From positions 13,803,892 through 13,867,891 of the forward strand of contig JBBMNZ010000003.1 in NCBI GenBank assembly GCA_037954325.1: a stretch of 64,000 nucleotides of DNA. Direction: 5' to 3'. The translations under genes were made by a program, and so were the position numbers. Below are positions 25,374 to 37,000 of this stretch, piece after piece (position 1 is the stretch's first letter; every line of letters starts with the position of its first letter). This DNA is from Fistularia commersonii (lineage: Eukaryota > Chordata > Actinopteri > Syngnathiformes > Fistulariidae). Below the pieces are notes generated by a model. That model worked only from the letters and a program-made list of their open reading frames with translations. It was not told the origin of the DNA and ran no database searches.

Positions 25374-25401
<28 letters not shown>
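25374..25401. repeat. (CA)n microsatellite
   Basis: Pure CA run. Confidence 0.95.
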
Positions 25402-25403
<2 letters not shown>

Positions 25404-25939
25404 CAACATTTTTTTGTTTTAGTTTATATTATTTTCTCATTATTGGGTTATTTTGATATTTTTTGGGTCACATCGACCGTCAACCAGTAAACATCTACAG
25501 TCATATCATAAATACTGAAAATGCTGGCCATCAAACCCATTATTTCCTCCTCAGACAACTTTACTGCCTTTTTGTCCCATTTTGTTCTCAGATGATCCCA
25601 AAGCTCTCCTGTTTTATTGGATTGCTTTCAGAAATTGGTTTATATTAGGCCAAACACTTCTAAACAGCTCAGTGAAAGGTTTGTGTATTGGATCAGTTCC
25701 CGTCCTTTACCAGTGTGATAAAGATATCAGATTTGTTGTAAAACTGTATCATATCTAAAATCTAAATCCTGCTCCTTAGCAGAGAGATTGTTTTTCTAAA
25801 TGTCTTCAAAACAACAAAGAAATCCTCCCTTGAACTGTTGCACCACTATATACTTCTTTCGATGCATTTATATTTTATCGCGTATGAAAAGCGCTTGTAA
25901 TTTCACTCCAGAGAGCTAGGTGGGAGTATAGTACATTAC

Positions 25940-26076
25940 GTATGGTCATGTGACCGGATATTGAACACTCGGCGGCGTCGTGGACCTGTGTGCGGTGGTA
26001 CCGCGGGCTGTGCGAATTGTTGTGTTTTTCTTCTTTAAAAGAAAGAGGCCAGTGGGCGTCGGTGCTAGTCTCCGAT
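25940..26076 (+). promoter_or_regulatory. SNRPA1 proximal promoter / 5'UTR region
   Basis: The 140 bases before the SNRPA1 start codon are locally GC-richer than the flank. They contain GGTCATGTGACC at 25944-25955, which includes an E-box/M-box core (TCATGTGA). No TATA box is seen, fitting a housekeeping gene. Use of the site is inferred. Confidence 0.4.
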
Positions 26077-29000
26077 ATGGTGAAATTATCTGCGGAGCTT
26101 ATAGAGCAGGCTGCTCAATATACGAACCCCGTTCGGGACAGAGAGCTGGACTTGCGAGGTGAGGCGGACTACCCGGGCGTTAGCTTGCTAGCTTAACCTC
26201 GCGGCCCCCTGGTTCAGACTCCTGTGAAAATTTGAGAAATACTTTCACTGATAGTAAAGGTTCGTCTTGTAAATAGTGGTTTAAGCACACAGATGCGTTA
26301 TTTTACATTTCTTGGGTTTTATTGGTCCTTGGGGTGTTAGTTAGTCGTCCTAACGTGACGTCAAACGGTAAAATTGCTCCTGTAGTGCTTCATTCACTAA
26401 CTATGGTTCCGCTTACCATAAGTCTAAGATGAGCGTTGGGCGTTTAAAACAAGATATGTGCATCCTTTGGTGTGTCCTAGGTTATAAAATCCCAGTTCTG
26501 GAAAACCTGGGAGCAACTCTGGACCAGTTTGACACAGTTGACTTCTCAGACAATGAGATCAGGAAACTGGACGGCTTCCCTCTGCTCAAGAGACTCAAAA
26601 CTCTGCTTATGAACAACAACAGGATTTGGTAAGTTGTGTCTGGGAAACCAGGGAAAACACTGTTTGAACACTTGGCTTTTGCATATGATTGTGTGTGTGT
26701 GTGTGTGTGTGTGTGCATACGTACGAACACACACAAGACAGCGCTTAGCAGCTGCTGTTACTTTCCTGTTTCAAAAAGCAACCAGAAAATAGTTAAGTAT
26801 CTTCTTAGGTCATGTCTTTTTAAGAGGTTCTTTAAAATGTCTGTTCATTTAAATTAATTGAAGAACTTTTTAGGACAGCTGGTCGCTGCTCAAGTCTGTT
26901 TTGAGATATGAGGATCTTCAGAATATCTCTTCCGTGCAGCCTCAGTACATATGACTAGATATTATTTTTTCATTAAAGTCTTCCCTTTGTGAAAGTTCGC
27001 TGTTTGTTTGCAGTCGTATTGGAGAGAATCTGGAACAGAGTCTACCCACTCTAACTGAGTTGATTCTCACTAACAACAACATCCAGGAACTGGTAAGTCC
27101 AAGTATACTACCAGTGATTGTCTCTGTAAAAGCAAAAATAGTAATATTGAAGGACACTTTGAAATTGGCCACCCAGTCTTGACGAGAATGTTTTGATTTG
27201 TAGGGAGACCTGGATCCTCTAGCCACCGTGAAGTCTTTGACCCTCCTCAGGTAGGAATCCTTAGAAGCAAAGGTAAGGCACTGCTCAATCAGCTGGAGCT
27301 CCTCTCAATGATGGTACTTGCTGTCTGCAGCCTGTTAAGGAATCCAGTAACAAATAAGAAGCATTACCGGCTCTATGTGATCAACAAGATTCCACAGATC
27401 CGTGTCCTGGACTTCCAGAAGGTTAAGCTGAAGGTAGGTGAAGCTTTGGGTCCCATGACGATCTTGTCAGCTGAGACATATGGATGTATGGGTCTGCAAT
27501 GTGACGAGATTAGTGAAATGGTGGATTAACCATGCAGCTCATACTGTTGTTGAGATATTGCATAGTATCATATCCACCCCTCCTTGTTGGAAGGTTGTAG
27601 GAATCAGTTTGTCTGGACCCTGAGTGTGAATTTGGTTTGAGAAAATCTCCTCCATCAAATTGTTTTTTGTGTGTTTTGCTAGAATTAAAAATGATACGGT
27701 AAACAGAATAGATTTTCTGGTCTAAGACTGGGTGATATACAATAGAAGTACATTAATATTGCCATTGAAGGCTGTTCCAGAAATATTCCATATCTCTTAA
27801 TGTCCCCTAAATATTTGAAACAAGTGATCATGGATAACAGTAAATACCCTGAAAATCTCTGAAGCCCATTAAAATTAGATAAATTGCCTTCGCATCTGCA
27901 GGAAATTAGTAACAATAAAGATCTGACATAAACATTAGCACAGAAATGTCAGTTTACTTGTAACATTTCTTCAAAATTGCCAGAAAGATTATTAAAATCA
28001 CCAATTGCCATTTTAAAAATTTCAAAGCACAATGAAATAAAGTTCATCACAATACTCCAATCCTTTTTATCGCCCAGTTCTGATTTCAACATGTGAATTT
28101 TTATTTTTGTTCTTCACATTGTTGCATTTATTAGAGCAATATTTGTAACATTGCTAAATGCCAACACAAATTTATGACAGTTCATTTGTGGCACATTGGC
28201 CTTTGAATTACTTAGTGTTCATTCATCAGGGTTACAGTATTTTTATGAATATTGCTTAGCCTTTCCTCAAATATACTGAGCATATTCAGTTCACTGTTAT
28301 ACTTTACCAATGACTCCCTGGCTGTACATAATGAGACTGACAGTAGATGATCTCATCCCTGAAGATGTCGGGTGCGTCTTCCTGTTTGTGAACGTTGGGT
28401 CTGCCATGTTGGAGTGTGTTCTGTGTAACTGTGTGCTTGTGGTCGCAGGAACGCCAGGAAGCCGAGAAAATGTTCAAGGGCAAACGAGGTGCTCAACTGG
28501 CAAAGGATATTGCCAAACAAGCAAAAACGTAAGATGAACGTTTGAGCTGGCCAGCAGCTCCTCGCAACCACTGGTTCAGTGATTATAAATCCAAATGCCC
28601 AAATTACAATCCCTGATAAGGGGAGTAATTGGGGGACAGTTCGTTCCCTGCTGGAGTTTCATTGGCAAAATTAGTGGATTGAGTCTGGTGTTGCCGAGGG
28701 CTGCTGTCTGTCCTAGTATCAGTGTGTTTGACTGTAGGAAAGATACTACACATGAACTGGTCTACACTGGTCGGGGGTCCGAGGAGCTTGAGTGTGTGCT
28801 GTAATGTCTAACCTCCGTCTGTTTCTTACAGGTTCACTCCAGGAGCGGCAGCGCAGCTTGAAAAAAAGAAGACAGGGCCATCTCAAGCAGACGTGGAGGC
28901 CATCAAGGTTAACTTAATCGCTGTTTTTTTGTTGTTCTTTTTCTGGAGCTTTAATCCACAAGTGATTGAGAATACCTACAGTTTCAGAGTTCCTTAGTTC

Positions 29001-30037
29001 AATTATTTTTTTTTCTCAAAAGAATCAAAACTCTAGGACTAGGTTTTTTATTTCTTCCTTTCAGGTGAATTCTTCTTTGTATTTTTGTGGATGTTAAAGA
29101 TGATTATAGCTAATTTTTTGGGGGGTTCAATTTTGCTTTTTGAAAAGCAGTTCAGACTAACCTTTGTGTGGTGTTCGGGTCTGTGGGCACACACACACAC
29201 ACACACAAAAGTGAAAACGGACCCCGCAGACCGGAAAACCACACAAGGGTTAGTCTGAACTGCTTTTCAAAAAGCAATATTGAATCCCTAAAAAAATTTC
29301 TCCAGAGTTTAATTGAAATTTAAATGGTTTCACCCTCCAACTCCTAGTGTATGTTTGTGTTTCAGAATGCCATTGCTAATGCATCATCTCTGGCGGAGGT
29401 GGAACGGTTGAAAGGGATGCTGCAGGCTGGTCAGATCCCTGGGCGAGGGCTCCAGCAAGGTCAGTCCTAAATCCCTTGAACCCAGGAGAGCCTCCACTGA
29501 AAGTTGGTGGTAGTTATGTGGAATAACCTGTTTTGACATATTGTTGATCAAATAAATGTGTGCATAATTTTGACTAAAAATATCAAATTAATGTTGTATG
29601 TCATCTGGTTTCTAGAATGTTTTGTTGTCGGGGCTCCACTTTCGGATTTTAGTCACTCTTGAAACGTTTCAGGACCACTGATATACTGCAACTCATTGTT
29701 GCTGAGATAATGATTCATTAGTTTTAATCTTTATCAGTTACTCAAGGAAAAACAGCAAACAGTGCCAGTGCATTACAGTTGTTTTGTGACTGTTAGATAT
29801 AACTGGGCTTTATAAAATTACTGACGTTCATTTTGAGTCCTGCATTTAGGTTCAGAGCTTGTCTTGTTTTGCCCAGGTGCCATTGGGATGGAGGAAGAGG
29901 AGGAGGAGGTGGAAGAGAGCGATGTGCCTCCGATGGAGGCCCAGATGGGAGAAGGGACTGAGGAGGATATGGAAGAGGGTAGAGAGGATGAGGCAGAGGA
30001 CATGGATGAAGAGCAGCACCACATTAACGGTTCCTGA
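26077..30037 (+). CDS. snrpa1: U2 small nuclear ribonucleoprotein A'
   Basis: Core U2 snRNP protein; with U2B'' it binds stem-loop IV of U2 snRNA in the nucleus. Nine exons join without a stop: 26077-26158, 26481-26628, 27014-27092, 27204-27250, 27331-27433, 28449-28528, 28832-28907, 29366-29459 and 29877-30037, giving 289 residues. The start MVKLSAELIEQAAQYTNPVR is the family start. Leucine-rich repeats cover about residues 20-125 (LPTLTELILTNNNI-type units), followed by the LRR cap RLYVINKIPQIRVLDFQKVK. Next come GKRGAQLAKDIA and NAIANASSLAEVERLKGML, both hallmarks of U2A'. The C-terminus is a long Glu/Asp tail ending INGS, longer than the human protein (255 residues as I recall it). Every donor is GT and every acceptor AG. 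Introns are short; intron 7 carries a foldback element and intron 2 a TG microsatellite. Confidence 0.98.
26689..26715. repeat. (TG)n microsatellite in SNRPA1 intron 2
   Basis: Pure TG run. Confidence 0.95.
29113..29310. mobile_element. foldback (MITE-like) element in SNRPA1 intron 7
   Basis: Two arms of about 55-70 bases are near-perfect inverted copies. The left contains GCAGTTCAGACTAACCTTTG; the right contains its complement, CAAGGGTTAGTCTGAACTGC with one change. The spacer is a short (CA)n run (29190-29208). Both arms share a G-rich piece (TTCGGGTCTG) near the centre. The transcript would form a long hairpin. Confidence 0.75.
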
Positions 30038-30123
30038 GATCCTGAATGATTTTCTGTTATTTCAGTGTTGTATTGTTTTTTTAAATACGCCTTTTCCATG
30101 TTGGTTTTCTTTTTAGTTGATAT

Positions 30124-30129
30124 AATAAA
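30124..30129 (+). terminator. SNRPA1 polyadenylation signal
   Basis: AATAAA 87 bases after the SNRPA1 stop codon, the first canonical signal downstream. Confidence 0.75.
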
Positions 30130-30437
30130 CTGATTCTTTCTATTAATTCGAGACAGTTTTTGCCCCAAAGCTATAAGACTCAGATATGCACATCCAACCA
30201 AAATACTGTATATGGACGAACAAAGCAAATAGAATTTATTTTTGACAATGCTAAACAAAGGGGTTCTGGTCACACTTTCACAATAAATGAAGTGTTAGTG
30301 CTATGATATGCTCAATTGAAAATAAAAAAACAGCAATGTTTGTTGAAGAAAAAAAAACAATACTATAAACCCCCCAAATTAGTTAGAAACAGAAAATGTG
30401 GAAATACTTCTTGAAGGTTCAAGAGGAACAAATACAG

Positions 30438-30600
30438 ACATCACATTACAGTCATTTGGCAGACGCTTTTATCCAAAGCGACTTACAAAAAGTGCAATTC
30501 AGTCACCGAAGATCCAAAGTAACAGTAGTCGGAAGTCAGAATTGACCACTCAACCAAGTAGCCATCTCAGAACATTACACAATGGTTATGAAGTTGACAC
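30438..30600. repeat. fish-wide interspersed repeat fragment
   Basis: Contains the very common fish repeat string GCAGACGCTTTTATCCAAAG followed by CGACTTACA. Family name not assigned. Confidence 0.6.
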
Positions 30601-30711
30601 AAAGTAAATGACCCAACAATCATTTTATTAGCTGGCCTCTTAGGCTGTCAAGGGGAATCAGGCTTCTTTAATCAAATCCCATCCTCAGTATCCTCACGTG
30701 AACTAAATTTC

Positions 30712-30810
30712 CTGTTTCTTCATGTCTTCTCCACACTCCCTATCACTCTGGACTGTTGACCCTCGGTACCTTCTAAGTCTACACTCTGCTACATCACGGT
30801 TTCCTCACAA
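30712..30810 (-). mobile_element. RTE retrotransposon fragment
   Basis: Its reverse complement matches the RTE element around 19850-19950: GGGTCAACAGTCCAGAG and AGTGTGGA, and the CCGTGA-type stretch before them. It is a small inverted fragment lying between SNRPA1 and SELENOS. Confidence 0.65.
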
Positions 30811-30975
30811 TTACACGGTAATTGAAACAGGTTGAACTGGGCAACGTCGGTTACCGCTCTGAACCACTGGGTGGCGGTAAAGTATATACTTTGCAAATGT
30901 CAAATCACAAAACAGAAGAAGAGTCCCTTGGCAAACGTCAACGCAACAGTTTCAGAAGCAGTGAAGCGATCTCGG

Positions 30976-30983
30976 CCACGTCA
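30976..30983 (-). promoter_or_regulatory. UPR element (TGACGTGG) upstream of SELENOS
   Basis: CCACGTCA on the plus strand, i.e. TGACGTGG on the minus. This is the XBP1/ATF6-type unfolded-protein-response core, 107 bases before the SELENOS start codon in GC-rich promoter-like sequence. Human SELENOS is known to be induced by ER stress. Function here is inferred. Confidence 0.5.
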
Positions 30984-31090
30984 GGTTACTTCACACCCGG
31001 CGAAATCTCCCGCGCGGCCCGGGGAGGCACGTTATTTCTGGCGGCGTCCGGGATCTATCAGGTGCCGCAAAGCTGGACGACGTTGAGATC

Positions 31091-34000
31091 ATGGACGTGG
31101 AAGGCGGTGACACGCCGGAGATGAAGACTCCCCTCAAAAATCCGGATTTGAGTCCCTTCACCGTCGTTGGTAAATCGATCGAAAATCCGCTGTTTCACTT
31201 CTCGTAACGTATTAAATCCACAACACTATCGCGTCTGTCGTGGGAGACGTTTAGCGTCAGAGACTATTTTAAGCTGGAGCAAAGATGCTAATGGTTAGCA
31301 ATGTTTGTTTTGAAACGGCGATTAGCTTCAGGCTGACTAAACACATCGGTTTAAGATCTGTTTCACTATCGGCCCTTGGAGGAAAACAACTGTTTCTTAA
31401 GTATTTTATATAAACTCGAGCTGACCTTCAACAACCAGAAATATAACGAACATTCATTCTTCTCTCAACATGTTTTTCGAAAGGTGTTAAAATGTTTTTC
31501 CGGTTGTGGCGTCATTCGTCATTTAAACACTAATACTGTCAAAATAAATAAATAAAAAAATGACAAAATTTTCCCCAAAATGTAAAAAGTATGATCCTCA
31601 AATTCATGGCAATTCAAACCTGAACAAGTTATGTAGCTATCAGTACATAGGAAATCCCATCAGTCAATGAGGAAGTACACTAATAATAATTTCTAAATTA
31701 CATCCATTCTCTGGTAAGAGATTTATTAGTATTCGAATGTCCGATAAAGACCTAAAATATTTTCAAAAATCTATTCAGAATCAAAATCTTGTTTTTTAAG
31801 CCTTGCCAGATTTATTCCATCAAAATATTGTTTTACTTTTTCACAAAAAAAGGCAGCAATTCATCGAGTCCTTGTAATTATAGTGTTATAGTTTAGGTTT
31901 TCATGGTCTGTCTAGTCACATGTATCATGTAATGGGGATATTATATAAATACGAAGTGAAGATAGACTTAGACGGAGATCACTGTTTCAACTCGACTGTT
32001 TACTGAAGTCTCGTTCTGCATAAATAACAGGTCATTCAACAGGTACATAAGGTAACAGCGCCCCTGCTGGTCAGGCGGTACCAACCACACATCACATCTC
32101 CCTTCAAAATGAAGGATATACAGTGAATAACGTTTGCACCCTAGGCCTACCCGACTCATAAATGATAACAATAACCTGGTAACCTGGTAACCATGACTAC
32201 ATTTTCAAATTAGTATGAACATTATGCAGGAAACATGTAAAGTAACATTAATAATTATTCAACTTTGCATTCCCCATGTACTTTACAGTGAGAAACATTT
32301 TTTAGGCTTAATCAGATGTTTTCACTGGAACTGCTGTAGTCACGTTAGTTGTTTCAGTCTCTTTCACAGGAGTTTCAACAGGTGCTGGTGTCACCAGAGT
32401 TTCTGGGAATTCTTCCTGACCAGTAATGTTCTGTGTTGGAAAACCATCCTCTCTGCTCTTCAGCATGTTTCTCCTACAGGTGCTGCCTTCAGGTGTCTGG
32501 ATCACAAAAGACCTTGGCTGGACGTGGCTTTGTTTCACTACAGCTGGCTGCCAAGTATTGCCAACTTTGAACCTAACTGTCTCTCTCTCCTGTAGTTCAC
32601 ATGATAAAAGTGTGTTTTTGTTTCAGCTGCCTTTTCTTCATGTGATCATGCACTCTTTTGTACAGCTGAGGCTTTAAGAGCTGAGCAGTTGTAGGCAGTT
32701 TTGCTTTCAGCTGTTGACCCATCAACAGCTGGGCAGGAGACTATGGGTCTCTTTAGCTCTCTCGTGCTTTATTGAGCAGGTTTTTATGGTTTGAATTGCT
32801 CGTTCACTTTGACCATTAGATTGTGGGAATCCTGGGCTTGAAGTTGTGTGCTTAAACTCCCACTCTTCTGCAAACTGTGCGAACTCTTCACATGCAAACT
32901 GCGGTCCATTGTCTGCCATCTCTTCATCTGGAATCCCATGCCTAGCAAACATGGATTTAAGAGCTATGATGACATGCATATATTTCAGGCTGTTGTCGGT
33001 TAGTGTAGGTAGGTGGTGTCTGGCTGGTAGCCTGCTGGTAGCTGGCCTGTTGTTCATTTTAGATAGCTTCTTTACAGTCTGGATTGGGCTTCTAGATGTG
33101 TTTTTACTTAGGATTTTGGCACATGGGATGGTACTACCTTGTCCTGTGTATCAATGAATGAATATTGACTTTGATCAAAGTGGAAAAGATCCACACCCAG
33201 TTTTGCCCAAGACCTGTCTGGAATGTTATGGCACAGAAGTGGCTCGTTCACATAACACTTTTTGAAAGTGTTACAGATGGCCTGCTTCAACACAATGCCC
33301 TCAATCTGTTTGAACATGTCAGACCAAAACGAAACATCTCTTGCTCTCTCTTTACATTTGAGAATTCCCAGATGGCCTTAATGTATTTTCAGAAGCATGT
33401 CTGCTCTCAGTGTTTGTGGCACAACTAGTCTTAAAATACAATCCTTCTGAGCCACTGAGTTCTCAATGTCAGTATTTCCTTATTTCAGCCACAACTCTGC
33501 TAACCTGCTTTGGCCATCCCAATTGAACTACCTTCATCACCAGCTGCAGTTCACGATCACCTGCTGTTGCAGTTTTGAACTGACTCAGTTTTTCCTCTGC
33601 GATTGGAAGATCTACTAATAGGTTAACTTCTAGTTCCTCATCTAGAAGTTGTTCAGTCCGTCCTTGCAGATGAGATCTACTGTGTGTCTGCAATGTGCAA
33701 ATCTTTTCCTGGTTTGTAGGCTGTATAAAAGTCAAATGCCTGAATACTCATCAGCAGTTTTACCAGTCTGGGAGGAACTTTTTGTAGTCCTTTTTTTAAA
33801 CACTGCCTCAAGCGGTTTATAGTCTGACTCCACTTGTACCTTTTTTTCCATTCTGATACTGTTTGAATTTTTCACATCCATACCAATAGCCAAAAGTTAT
33901 TTTTCTATCTGTGCATATCTTTTTTGTAAGTCAGTAAGGGCTCTTGAGCCGTAAGCCACTGGTTGTCCTTCCTACATTATTCCAGCTCCCAACCCTTCAG

Positions 34001-37000
34001 ATCTCGCATCGAAAGACAATGTTACATCTTTATGTTCATCATAAAACTTCAGCACTGGGGTGTTCCTTACCAGTTTCTTCAAGTTTTCAAAGCTGCGTTG
34101 ATGCAGTACTCCTCACTGCCACAGAACATCCTTTTCCAGAAGAGGAGCAGTCACATCGGATAGGTTCAGGATGACCATGCCTAAGAACCTCGTCAGTGCA
34201 GATTTTTCTTGTGGCTGTTGCATGATTATTATTGCTGTGACTTTCTCTTGGTCTTGCTTCAGTCCCTCTGCACTCAGAATGTGACCAATATACTGTATCT
34301 CTGTCCTTGCAGTATTACGCTTGTCTTTGTTTAGCCTGAGATTAATGCTCTTTATCCTGTCAAGCAGCTGTCTCAGCCTTTTGTCGTGCAGTTCCTTGTC
34401 TGCATCCTACACAAGGATATTGTCCATGACGTTCAAAACTACTAAGTCCTCCTGTCTCTGAGCAATGCATTTCTGGAAAACTTCTGCCGTTTATGAGACT
34501 CCAAAGGGAAGTCGTTTGAATCAGTACCTACAGAAAGGTGTTGAAAGTACACAACTTAGAACAGGCTTTATTTAGTTGTATTCCCCAGAACCCATGGTTA
34601 GCATCTAATACAGTAAAGATCTTTGCATTTTGCATCTCTGCCACAACCTCCTCCACTGTCCGCAATGGGTAGTGTTCCCTTTTTATGGCTTTGTTGATGT
34701 CCTGGGGGTCACTGCACAGTTGTATTTTTTAGTTGGGCTTTCTGACTGTGACCATGCTGTTAACCCAATCTATGGGCTCTGTTTGTCTTAAAACTACATC
34801 AGGCTTCTCTATCCTGTCCAGTTCACTTTTGATTTGGCCTTTCAGACCTAATGGCACTTTTCTGGGTGGGTGAATAACTGGACCTAGCTGAATGCGATGC
34901 CTTACAGGTACACATCCCGACCCAGTGAACACATCGTCATATATCCACGGGATGTCTGTTTCCACTACTTTGTCTGCTTTGTAGACTCCTTTGATCAGCC
35001 CTGTTTCAATGCAATGCAGCTATCTCCTAGGATAGCTGGTAAGTCTTCTCCTATTACTTGAAACTCCAACTTGTGCAGCTGGTCTAGTTTTGTACTCGCA
35101 CTTCAACTTCGCCATGCCCAATGGCAGTGCTTTCTGGTGTGACTATGTGACTAACTTGGTATTGGACTCTTGTAGTGCCGTATCCTTGTCAGTTACTTTC
35201 TGAAAGGCTAAAAGAGGTAGCACATTGCAATCTGCGGCAGTATCTATCCTGAACATACACTTTTGACCATTCGCTGTGATTACTCGGTCCACGTTTTTTC
35301 GTTTCTTTTGTAGTTTCGCTTTCAGTCTGAGAAGTATTTTTTCTTTCGTTCCACTCTTCTTTGACTCTAGAGCTCCAATGAACATTTCATTATCTTCTTG
35401 TTCAATTTCATTCACACTTCTCTCCTTTTTCCAATAGCTTTCCTTCAGTTTTGTTGGCCACATGCGGGCGAAGTGTGTTTTGTCTTGAGCACACGTTGCA
35501 TGTTTGGCCAAAGGCAGGACACTTGCAAGGTTCATATTTTTATCCACATTTACTGCACTCACGTTTATCATTCGCACCTTTTCTTAGCTTCAATATACTT
35601 AGCTTATTCCCTACCACCTAATTTTCTTCATGCAAAGCCTTTAGGTGAGTTTGTGTAGCTTTGTTAGCTCTGCAGATATCAACAGCTTTGTTCAATGTTA
35701 AATCGGGTTCCCTGAGCAGTCTTGTCTTGACCGAATCATTTGTGACACCAAATACTATGCGGTCTCTTATCAGCGAGTCTGTGAGCTGGCCAAACTCACA
35801 GTCCTAGCTTTGTTTTTCAGGTCTGTCACATGCGCATAGATCAGCTCATTCTTACCTTGGATCCTCGAGAAGAAAACATATCTCATAAGTTATATTCCTC
35901 CTTGGCTCATTATTGCCGAAACCTGTCTTTCAGTATGTCTAGGTCATCACCCTCATCATCAAAGTCCACTGTATTAAATACCTTTATCGCATCGTCTCCC
36001 GTGACATTTAGGAAAGTCGCGCATTTCACCTTCTCTGATATGTCAGCGATGCCGATAGCTATCAGGTACAACTCGAACTTCTGGATCCACAAACACCAGT
36101 TTTCTGCCAAATTTGCCTCCAGGCACAAACTGTTTGGAGGCTTTAGTTGCTCCATTGTGTACTTTGGACACCTTGTTATGCATGTTTCAACAGGTACATA
36201 ACACAACAGCACCCCCTGCTGGTCAGGCAGTACTAACTACACAGCTCAACATGGACATAACAATATATTGTCTATTACTATATTGATACCAATATTTTTT
36301 TTTGCTTCCTCCACAGTCGGCAGTCTGCTTTCAGACTATGGGTGGTATCTTCTGGCTGTGACACTCCTCCTCTACCTGCTGATCCACCACCTGAGCAAGA
36401 GGCGGTCCAGTCAGCCCCCCCGTAGCTCGCCCCCTGACACACATCAAGGTCAGCGCCCCCACAGCTTGTAGTTTGAAGAAAGGTTGCGGTCATTTGACAT
36501 AATGTACTTTTAGTTGTTATGCTTTTCCAAGAATTGTTCCAATAGGCAATGTTAAGATAGCGGTTTTAAAGGGTCAGGTGTTGAGAAACACCAAAATCTT
36601 CTCAAACTGGTTTTAAAATCTCTCTGTAAAACGAGATCCTCAGGTACCATCATGGAGCAAACACCGCAGAATTCTGTCATCATGGTGTCTGTTTTTGAAT
36701 TTTTTTTGTTTTTTCAAGATGGCACTGGAAGACAGCAGCCTTTTAAGCACCTTCCATTATCTTTTGCTCTTTTTTTCTTGAGTTATTTACCTGCCCACTC
36801 TTCTTTCGCGGGTGGGACTATATACTGTTTCTGCGGTGCACCGTGTTTGCCATAGTGTTCCCTCCGCCAGTACTGAGGAAAAACACCTGGCTACAGGTGA
36901 ACATACTGGACAGCGCCATTGATCTGTCCGGCTTCCCTTTGATACGCGCAGATCGGGAGAGAGAAAGTGGTGGGGAGGAGGGTTTGCTGTTTACGTTAAC

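Larger units (their letters stand above)
24294..25930. other. intergenic, repeats only
   Basis: Holds the second half of the split repeat (25070-25215) and a (CA)n run (25374-25401). The open frame at 24691-25014 has no recognisable domain and no splice context. No gene seen. Confidence 0.55.

Noticed and set aside
30822..31124. A 100-codon open frame upstream of SELENOS, overlapping its start
   Set aside because: Out of frame with SELENOS, with no recognisable domain. It would count as an upstream ORF only if transcription starts before 30822, which cannot be judged here.
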